Source: Verrucomicrobiales bacterium (lineage in GTDB: Bacteria > Verrucomicrobiota > Verrucomicrobiia > Limisphaerales > UBA11320). Taken from it: a DNA stretch of 64,000 nt. The notes beneath the pieces are model-generated. The model was not told the DNA's origin, searched no databases, and saw only the letters and a list, made by a program, of their open reading frames with translations. The stretch lies in assembly GCA_016793885.1 (NCBI GenBank), contig JAEUHE010000001.1, positions 1 through 64,000 on the forward strand, written 5' to 3'. Below are positions 57,612 to 64,000 of this stretch, one piece after another. Position numbers and translations under genes: made by a program. The stretch's first letter is position 1. The number at the start of each line of letters is the position of its first letter.

Positions 57612-59681
57612 ATGACCGTGCTGCGAGGAGGGCTTTTTCTAGGCCTTTGCCTGGGGGGCGCCAGCGTGGCGCAACCGGGCGATCGATTTGGGAATGCGGA
57701 GCTGCTGCCCGAGGTGCCGCCGGGCTTCTCAATTTCGGTGTTTGCCCGAGACCCCGTTGTACGCAATCCGTGGGCGTTGGCCTTCGACGACCGGGGGCGT
57801 CTATGCGTGGGAATGGGCCCTCAGTATCCAGCTCCGCAACCTGATACCCCGGGGGACCGGATCGTGGTGCTGGAGGATGTGGATGGCGATGGGGTGGCGG
57901 AGGTCGCAAAAACCTTCGCGGAAGGCCTGAACTGCATCCAGGGAATGGCATGGCACGGACGTGAGCTCTGGGTTGGCAATGCTCCGGACCTGACAGTCCT
58001 TCGAGATGTGGATGGGGACGACATCGCCGACGAGTACGTGAAGATCTATACCGACTTGGGGAGTTCGGCGCAGGGTCTCTACGGGCTGACCTGGGCTCCG
58101 GATGGCAGGCTTTACTTCTGCAAGGGAAGCTCGTCAGGGCTCAGTCTCGACGGCGATTCACCACGCGAGCCGGGACGGGTTGCTCCGAAACCGTTTCGTG
58201 ATCTGTGGGGAGTGCCGGGACCTCGGGGAAGCCCCGATCTGCCCCCCGCTCAGAGTTTTCATCGCAAGGACTACCGCCGCACCTACCATGACTCTCGGGG
58301 GGCGGAGGGGCGGGAAGGAGGTGTTTTCCGCTGCGATGCACGGGGCCGGGGTTTGGAAATCGTGGCTCGGGGGTGTCGGAATCCGGAGGCTTTGACCTTT
58401 GACTCCGGGTTCAATTGGCTGAGTGCTGACGCCATTACTCTGGAAGCAGGCAAGCTGATTGCCCCTTTTACGGGCGCCCATTTTGGCTGGGGGCATGGGT
58501 GGATGAAGCCGGGTGCAGGCGGCGATGTGATGGGGGTAACCGTTCCTGCGAGCGTCCCCTTGTTCCCAGGGCGAGCGACGGGCCTCTTGTTTCTGGACTC
58601 GCCGCTGTGGCCTTCTGCCTACCGAGGCGCTTTTCTGATCAATGATGCGCTCCGGCAGGCTACTTCGATTTACCGTCCTCAGTGGGACGGCGCGCTGATG
58701 AAAGCCACCTCGGACCCCCAGCCCTTTCTCCAGGCAGGAAAGGGCTGGTATCAACCGATGGATTTGGCGTGGGGCCCTGATGGGGCTGTTTACGTCGCTG
58801 GCTGGGGGCGAGAGCCGGGTGCTGTTTGGCGGGAGGGCCGACAGGAGAACGAGGGCCGAATTTTCCGAATCGCCCCCGTCCCCACGTCGCCACGTCCTGC
58901 CACTTGGCGTAAGCCCAAACGAACGCATCCCCGTGGACTCTGGACCATGGTTGAACTTATCGAGGACCTTTCGAGTGCGCTGCCTGCCTGGAGGGTGAAT
59001 GCTCACGAAGAGCTGATCCTGCGGGGCTTTAACGACTTGGGCACGGTGCGATCTCTGGTCGAACGTGGGCGCCTTGAGCAGAGGGAAGAGACCTGGTTGC
59101 TCTGGGTCATTGGGCGGGCCTATCCAGATCTAGGTCCACAGTACGACCCTGTCATCCGCTGGCTGCGGGCTGATCAGGGATTGAACCGTAGACTTCAAGC
59201 CTTGCGCATCCTGGCCTGGAGACAATCGCGTTCGCGGGCCGACCGAACCCTGGCACCTCCGGTTGAGGTTTTGGACTTAACCGAGGATCCGTTGCCTCGC
59301 ATCCGCCTGGAGGCTTGGCAAACACTCAAGCAAGGCGCCTGGCACTGGACGGACGACTGGATCCTCGGACGACTGGATCGGGAGGAAGATCCAGTGGTCT
59401 TCTTCTCTGCGGTGGACGCCTTGAGGATGCATCCGGATCCGCGCCAACTCAAACGGCTGCTCGCCCAACGCACGGGACCCTCACGTCGAGGCCTCCTGCT
59501 CAGTCTCCTCTCGCTCAACCTCTTGGATCGGGAGGAGGTGCTCTCCCAATCGACGTGCCCGGACGACAAAGTGCGTCAAATCGCCCACTCCTGGCTCGAA
59601 CAGGTTCAACCCGGTCCGACCGGGAGAGGGCTGGGGCTACCATCCGCGCGATCCGCCACCCCGACGGGTGCTCCAAGGTAA
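57612..59681 (+). CDS. Exported PVC-type dehydrogenase-like protein
   Basis: About 689 residues from the Met at 57612, preferred because it precedes the signal peptide MTVLRGGLFLGLCLGGASVA; a frame-compatible start lies 40 codons upstream. The body is a propeller of the 'membrane-bound dehydrogenase' (DUF7133-like, PQQ-sugar-dehydrogenase-type) family abundant in PVC genomes: PGFSISVFARDPVVRNPWALAFDDRGRLCVGMG, GLNCIQGMAWHGRELWVG, DEYVKIYTDLGSSAQGLYGLTWAPDGRLYF, GCRNPEALTFD and GWYQPMDLAWGPDGAVYVAG. From about residue 440 an all-helical HEAT-like part follows. Unlike many relatives it lacks a CxxCH haem site, so electrons, if any, must go elsewhere. It follows the four-repeat gene by 170 bases. 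Confidence 0.78.
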   Translation: MTVLRGGLFLGLCLGGASVAQPGDRFGNAELLPEVPPGFSISVFARDPVVRNPWALAFDDRGRLCVGMGPQYPAPQPDTPGDRIVVLEDVDGDGVAEVAKTFAEGLNCIQGMAWHGRELWVGNAPDLTVLRDVDGDDIADEYVKIYTDLGSSAQGLYGLTWAPDGRLYFCKGSSSGLSLDGDSPREPGRVAPKPFRDLWGVPGPRGSPDLPPAQSFHRKDYRRTYHDSRGAEGREGGVFRCDARGRGLEIVARGCRNPEALTFDSGFNWLSADAITLEAGKLIAPFTGAHFGWGHGWMKPGAGGDVMGVTVPASVPLFPGRATGLLFLDSPLWPSAYRGAFLINDALRQATSIYRPQWDGALMKATSDPQPFLQAGKGWYQPMDLAWGPDGAVYVAGWGREPGAVWREGRQENEGRIFRIAPVPTSPRPATWRKPKRTHPRGLWTMVELIEDLSSALPAWRVNAHEELILRGFNDLGTVRSLVERGRLEQREETWLLWVIGRAYPDLGPQYDPVIRWLRADQGLNRRLQALRILAWRQSRSRADRTLAPPVEVLDLTEDPLPRIRLEAWQTLKQGAWHWTDDWILGRLDREEDPVVFFSAVDALRMHPDPRQLKRLLAQRTGPSRRGLLLSLLSLNLLDREEVLSQSTCPDDKVRQIAHSWLEQVQPGPTGRGLGLPSARSATPTGAPR

Positions 59682-59886
59682 ACTACTTAACTTTTCCTAA
59701 ACGCGCGCAGGCGTCTGCCGATGAATTCTTTGAATCCTCACAAGGGATTTCCAAAAACATGATGTGCATTTCCGATGTTTCGGTGAGTGAGTTAGTGCCG
59801 GCCACGAGGCGGGGCGAAATCTCGCCATTTCCTGGCTGCGCTCGTGGTGTGGATGGGGCGGGGATCGAAATGCGGGATAGCGTCGC

Positions 59887-62800
59887 ATGAATCCTCCTTC
59901 CGCGTCTCAGGAGCGCCCGCCGTCGGTCTTGAACGCCGCGCCTCCCAACTTACTTCGACGCGCACTCGGAAGCCCCGTCACGGCCTGGATTATTGTTCTC
60001 GGAATGCTGCTCGCCACCGCGGTGGCGTGGTGGATGGCCGAACAGTCGGCTCGCGATCGCGCGCGGCTGCGTTTTGGCATTGAGGCGGAGGATGTGGAGA
60101 CTTTGATCGTTTCGCGCATGCAGCGTTACCAGGATGCTTTGGCAGCGGGGGCTGGGCTCTTTGCGGCGCGCGGTTCGGTCACACGCGAGGAGTGGCGGGA
60201 GTTCGTGGGCATGCTGAAAATACAAAGGAGGCTTCCTGGGATCCAGGGCCTCGGCTTTGCGCAGCGAGTGCTTCCCGACCAGCTGCCGGAGCACATCGAG
60301 AAGGTGCGGGCTGAAGGGTTTCCCGACTACACAGTTCGGCCCGAAGGTGAGCGTCCTGAATATTACTCGATCGTCTATTTGGAGCCGTTCGAAGGCAGGA
60401 ATTTGCGAGCGTTTGGCTATGATATGTTCTCCGAGTCCCGCCGCCGTATCGCCATGGAGCGAGCACGCGATACTGCCGAGCCCGCTTTGTCCGGAGCGGT
60501 GACGCTCGTGCAGGAGATGGAGGCCGATGTGCAGAAGGGCTTCTTACTTTACCATCCGGTGTACCGCAACGGCTCCGACCGTGAGTCGCTGGAACGAAGA
60601 CGCAGCGAGTTGTTAGGTTTTGTCTACTGCCCCTTTCGGGTGGCTGACTTGATGCGGGGGATTCTGGGGGCTGGAACTCGGGACGTGCAGTTTCGGATTT
60701 TTGATGGTGCCACGTCATCCCTGGAGTCTTTGCTCTACGATTCCAGCGGTCCGACGGCACGAGACCAGCCGGCGAAAGGCTGGAAACCGGAGTTCACCAA
60801 GATCTCCGAATTGCGCATCGGAGGCCATACCTGGACGTTGCACTACCGGGCTGGTCCGGGTTTTTTCGACCGGAATGCGCAACATCAACCCACGCTGATC
60901 GTGCTGGGTGGCTTGTCGCTCGTGGCGCTCTTATTCATGACTTTCGTGGCAATGCTTGGAGAAAAGGATCGCGCCCTGCGGCTGGCGGAAGTGATGCGAG
61001 CGGGTGCTCAGAAACATCTCGAACGAGCGGAGGACGCCCTGCAGGAGCTGGAGATTCAACGTCGCGCGGCTGAATCGGCTAGCCGCGCGAAAGGGGAGTT
61101 CCTGGCGAAGATGAGCCACGAGATTCGCACTCCGATGAATGGAGTCATCGGGCTCACGGAGCTGCTGTTGGATACCCCTCTGAATGTGCGTCAGAGGACC
61201 TACGCGGAGTCGATTCGGGGGAGTGCGGACAACCTGCTCCTGATCATCAATGATATTTTGGATCTGTCCAAGATCGAGGCCGGGCGGCTGGAAATCGAGT
61301 TGGCGGATCTGGACCTTCACGATGCGGTTGAAGCCGTGGTGGATCTCATGGCTGGCTCAGGACGTAAGAAAGGGGTTCACCTGACGCTGCAAATGGATCC
61401 CGCCGTGCCCGTCTCACTGCGGGGTGATGCGCGTCGGCTCAAACAAGTGCTCACTAATTTGGTGGGGAATGCCCTGAAGTTTACCAGCCAGGGGGAAGTC
61501 GCCGTTCGGGTGACTCGCGTCGGGAACCAGGATGGAGAAGAAACGCTTCGGTTCGAGGTCCGTGACACCGGCTGCGGCATAGCTTCGGATGTGCAGGGAC
61601 GGCTCTTCGCTCCCTTCTCCCAGGGTGATGCCGACACCTCGCGTAAGTATGGCGGCACCGGGCTGGGGCTGGCGATCAGCCGTCAACTGGTCCAGTTGAT
61701 GCGCGGCGAGATCGGGCTCATCAGCGAGCCGGGTAAAGGCGCGACATTTTGGTTCACGTTGCCCTTCCAACAACGCCGTGCTCCGACGGGAGAAACCGAG
61801 TATTTGCTGAACCGAGCCCCCTTGGCGGGACGTCGGGTGCTCTTGGTTGGGGTGCTTCCGCAAGATCGCGAGATCCTCAGTCGTTCGTTTGCCGCTTGGG
61901 GATTGCTGATGGAGTCGGCCTCCAACGGCACGGAGGCGTCAGTGCGGCTGAGGGTGGCGCAGAATCAGAATGATCCCTTCGATTGGATCTTGGTCGAGCG
62001 CCGGCTGGAAGACCAGGATGCGCTAGAATTTGCCCGGCAGGCTCGATCGACAGGCCTCGGTGGCTTCGCGAGCCGTCTGGTGCTTATCGGGGAATCGGAC
62101 GAAAACCTGGAAGAGTCGGGCGCGGATGCCGCCGGGTTCCTGGGGCTCATCCTCCAGCCCATCCGTCAGAGCCAAGTGAGACGATTGATGTTGGAGTTGG
62201 AAACCCCTGGCGGTTCGGCCCGCCGCCCCGAGACCCAGACCGCGCCCCAGGTCTCCCTGGGGTCGCGTCCGCCCGCAAGAGATATGAGAATCCTGCTCGT
62301 AGAGGACCATCCGGTGAACCAGAAGGTGGCGATCGGAAAATTGCTGCAGATGGGGTATGAGGCTTATCCCTGCGCCAACGGTGTTGAGGCGTTGAAAGCC
62401 ATTGAAAAAGTTCCCTACGATGTGGTGTTGATGGATTGCGAAATGCCTGAGATGGACGGCTATACCGCAACCCGGGAGATTCGGCGTCGCACACGTGAGA
62501 AACCGCCGGTGGGCGGGGTGAATCACTCCGTTTACATTATTGCGATGACCGCTGACGCCATGGCCGGGACGCGCGAGCGGTGCTTGCAGGCCGGCATGAA
62601 CGATTATGTGAGCAAGCCGGTGACCACGGCCGATCTCAAAGTGGCCTTGGACCGCGCTGTGGCGCAGTTGCAGAGCAGCGTCGGCCCGTTATCGAACGAG
62701 GTCACCTCGGTGGTTCTCGAGGAGGGGATGCTCGAGGAGTTGCGTCCGCTCCGGTCGGAGGACGGGGCGAGCCAGTTCCTAGCGCTGGTGGATATGTTCT

Positions 62801-63093
62801 TGGAGGATACGCCCCGGCTGCTGGGTGAACTCTCGCGAGCCATGGAAACGGGCGACACGGCCGAGGTGGTCGCGATCTCCCATAAGCTAAAAAGTGCTTC
62901 GGGTTACTTCGGAGCCCGGCAGATGTCGATGACCTGCCATCAGCTGAAGGAGTTGGGTCGCAGCGGGAAGGTTGACTTCGGCGCCGGGTTGATGCGCCGG
63001 TTGGAGCGGGAGTTCGCCCTGGTGCGTGCCAAACTGGGAGAGGAGCGGGAACGCTTCTCGGGCAGCGAGACCGAGCATCGAAACGCCGCCTGA
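59887..63093 (+). CDS. CHASE hybrid histidine kinase with two receivers and HPt
   Basis: 1068 residues. TM1 32-50, periplasmic CHASE domain about 75-315 (GVxGLGF-type [37 protein letters not shown]), TM2 336-357, coiled coil, HisKA with [20 protein letters not shown] (His411), ATPase about 510-625 ([33 protein letters not shown]), a first receiver about 650-775, a second receiver about 798-925 with Asp850 in [14 protein letters not shown], and an HPt domain ending the protein with His999 in [14 protein letters not shown]. The first receiver lacks the usual Asp: DWILVERRL has Glu704 there, and LQPIRQS replaces the Lys. CHASE domains bind small molecules in other systems. A complete relay on one chain. 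Confidence 0.88.
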   Translation: MNPPSASQERPPSVLNAAPPNLLRRALGSPVTAWIIVLGMLLATAVAWWMAEQSARDRARLRFGIEAEDVETLIVSRMQRYQDALAAGAGLFAARGSVTREEWREFVGMLKIQRRLPGIQGLGFAQRVLPDQLPEHIEKVRAEGFPDYTVRPEGERPEYYSIVYLEPFEGRNLRAFGYDMFSESRRRIAMERARDTAEPALSGAVTLVQEMEADVQKGFLLYHPVYRNGSDRESLERRRSELLGFVYCPFRVADLMRGILGAGTRDVQFRIFDGATSSLESLLYDSSGPTARDQPAKGWKPEFTKISELRIGGHTWTLHYRAGPGFFDRNAQHQPTLIVLGGLSLVALLFMTFVAMLGEKDRALRLAEVMRAGAQKHLERAEDALQELEIQRRAAESASRAKGEFLAKMSHEIRTPMNGVIGLTELLLDTPLNVRQRTYAESIRGSADNLLLIINDILDLSKIEAGRLEIELADLDLHDAVEAVVDLMAGSGRKKGVHLTLQMDPAVPVSLRGDARRLKQVLTNLVGNALKFTSQGEVAVRVTRVGNQDGEETLRFEVRDTGCGIASDVQGRLFAPFSQGDADTSRKYGGTGLGLAISRQLVQLMRGEIGLISEPGKGATFWFTLPFQQRRAPTGETEYLLNRAPLAGRRVLLVGVLPQDREILSRSFAAWGLLMESASNGTEASVRLRVAQNQNDPFDWILVERRLEDQDALEFARQARSTGLGGFASRLVLIGESDENLEESGADAAGFLGLILQPIRQSQVRRLMLELETPGGSARRPETQTAPQVSLGSRPPARDMRILLVEDHPVNQKVAIGKLLQMGYEAYPCANGVEALKAIEKVPYDVVLMDCEMPEMDGYTATREIRRRTREKPPVGGVNHSVYIIAMTADAMAGTRERCLQAGMNDYVSKPVTTADLKVALDRAVAQLQSSVGPLSNEVTSVVLEEGMLEELRPLRSEDGASQFLALVDMFLEDTPRLLGELSRAMETGDTAEVVAISHKLKSASGYFGARQMSMTCHQLKELGRSGKVDFGAGLMRRLEREFALVRAKLGEERERFSGSETEHRNAA

Positions 63094-63100
63094 CAGGGCG

Positions 63101-63380
63101 GAAATGTCCGAGCCTCGCCCCCTTACACCAAGATAAAGGCCGGACAGCTCTTTTAGCCGCAAGAAACAAAAAATGACGAAAAAATCCCGAACTCAGAACA
63201 TCTTCCGCCCTGAGTCCGTCTGCTTCTTTCGTCTCTTTTCGATCTTTGCGGCTAATCAGGGAGTTCCAGCTCACAGGCCTCAACTGTTTTGAGTAGCAAA
63301 TTCCTCCTCCTCCCGTTCCTACATTGCGTCCCTTGCGGTTCAACAGCTCTCCGCGTAGTTCCGGAAATCTGTCTCACATC
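63101..63380 (+). repeat. 280-base direct repeat, unit 1
   Basis: Runs from GAAATGTCCGAGCCTCGCCC to GGAAATCTGTCTCACATC. The second unit at 63448 has the same length and is nearly identical. Inside it TTTTAGCCGCAAGAAAC and TTTGCGGCTAA are inverted counterparts. No coding capacity is evident. Confidence 0.85.
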
Positions 63381-63447
63381 CGGTCTCGCAAAGAACGCTA
63401 TGGGGAAAACCGGAGGGAGACCGAAACCAGGTCTGTAGCTCGGTAAA

Positions 63448-63727
63448 GAAATATCCGAGCCTCGCCCCCTTACACCAAGATAAAGGCCGGACAGCTCTTT
63501 TAGCCGCAAGAAACGAAACATGACGAAAAAATCCCGAACTCAGAAAATCTTCCACCCTGAGTCCGTCTGCTTCTTTCGTCTCTTTTCGATTTTTGCGGCT
63601 AATCTGGGAGTCCCAGCTCCCAGGCCTCAACTGTTTTGAGTAGCAAATCCCTTCTCCTCCCGTTCCTACATTGCGTCCCTTGCGGTTCAACAGCTCTCCG
63701 CGTAGTTCCGGAAATCTGTCTCACATC
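63448..63727 (+). repeat. 280-base direct repeat, unit 2
   Basis: Offset of 347 bases to unit 1 with no net indel and only scattered substitutions. The 67 bases between the units are unrelated. Confidence 0.85.
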
Positions 63728-63791
63728 CTGACATCGCGGGTGTGAGTTTTCTCTCTTGGCCTGCCTCACTGCTCGCGTCAAACTCTCCCCC

Positions 63792-64000
63792 ATGCCCGAT
63801 CCCTTTCCAGGTCGCGGGGTGGTTTCGGCCGGTGCGATTCTCATCGCTGGCCTGGCTTTGCTCTGCGTCGACCCGAGTTTGATGGCGGCCGATGCGACTT
63901 TTTATCGCGCGATCAATCTGAACGGCCCCGCTTGCCGGATCGACGGACGGAATTGGGAGGGGCAGGGGACGACCAACCTGGTGGTGCGGGGAAAGACTTT
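63792..64000 (+). CDS. Start of an exported protein, truncated by the window
   Basis: Open from the ATG at 63792 to the window end (at least 69 residues). MPDPFPGRGVVSAGAILIAGLALL gives a signal peptide ending near DPSLMAADA. The mature start ATFYRAINLNGPACRIDGRNWEG resembles the N-terminus of malectin-like domains in PVC proteins. Too short to assign. Confidence 0.6.
   Translation, partial: MPDPFPGRGVVSAGAILIAGLALLCVDPSLMAADATFYRAINLNGPACRIDGRNWEGQGTTNLVVRGKT

Noticed and set aside
63101-63727. CRISPR array
   Set aside because: There are only two long units of 280 bases with one spacer; this is a direct duplication, and no array of short repeats exists in the window.

Overview
The window is a GC-rich chromosomal segment that reads as Verrucomicrobiota, possibly a Limisphaerales/Pedosphaera-like lineage. 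This is inferred from content: PEP-CTERM sorting tails (residue pattern VPEP, transmembrane stretch, Arg cluster), a pseudopilin with the NILFADGHV tail seen in PVC bacteria, a PVC-type soluble dehydrogenase, a giant CotH/lamin-tail protein, dispersed palindromic repeats in most long intergenic gaps, and genes mostly lacking strong Shine-Dalgarno sites. No rRNA, tRNA, CRISPR array, integrase or transposase gene was recognised.

Layout. 0-3.5 kb: a small coiled-coil protein, a lipoprotein, a SAM methyltransferase and a secreted beta-propeller-like protein, separated by repeats. 3.9-9.7 kb: a His-rich exported protein and two TonB-dependent receptors. 9.8-18 kb: a phosphatase fused to a C-terminal CxxCH domain, a PEP-CTERM/paralogue/pseudopilin operon, a RegBA-type redox two-component pair behind a small cytochrome, and a further cytochrome. 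18-23 kb: a membrane spermidine-synthase-like fusion, a second PEP-CTERM/paralogue pair that resembles Zur-regulated secreted proteins, and a small HPCxLCK protein with a paralogue at 16 kb. 23.5-30 kb: a CotH giant of 1800 residues and an SMP-30-like protein. 30.4-39.3 kb: a compact signalling locus with TonB receptor, YfiR, a CHASE8-like histidine kinase, a REC-kinase hybrid and a lone REC, meeting a second related kinase convergently. 39.4-44.6 kb: an Mla-type lipid transport operon (mlaE-mlaF-mlaD) continuing into a PIN/TRAM protein, a DUF2007 protein and a GlcD-like oxidase. 45-47 kb: thymidylate kinase and an esterase-like hydrolase. 48-54.7 kb: a urea/short-chain-amide ABC transporter (urtABCDE) followed by formamidase and an FmdB zinc ribbon, behind a good sigma-54 promoter match. 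54.9-63.1 kb: a four-repeat secreted protein, a PVC-type dehydrogenase-like protein, and a CHASE hybrid kinase with two receiver domains and an HPt domain. The end holds a 280-bp direct duplication and the start of another exported protein.

How the parts fit. The urt/fmd operon looks like nitrogen scavenging: import of urea or short amides, hydrolysis of formamide to ammonia and formate, with expression tied to nitrogen status through sigma-54. The RegBA pair with nearby exported c-type cytochromes suggests redox-controlled respiration. The TonB-YfiR-kinase locus parallels the YfiBNR system but places a histidine kinase where YfiN has a diguanylate cyclase; it is the best candidate for an undescribed system here. 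A second theme is modular export: twice, neighbouring paralogues share an N-terminal region but differ at the C-terminus, one ending in PEP-CTERM and the other in a short beta-rich domain ending in F/Y-[FY]-R.
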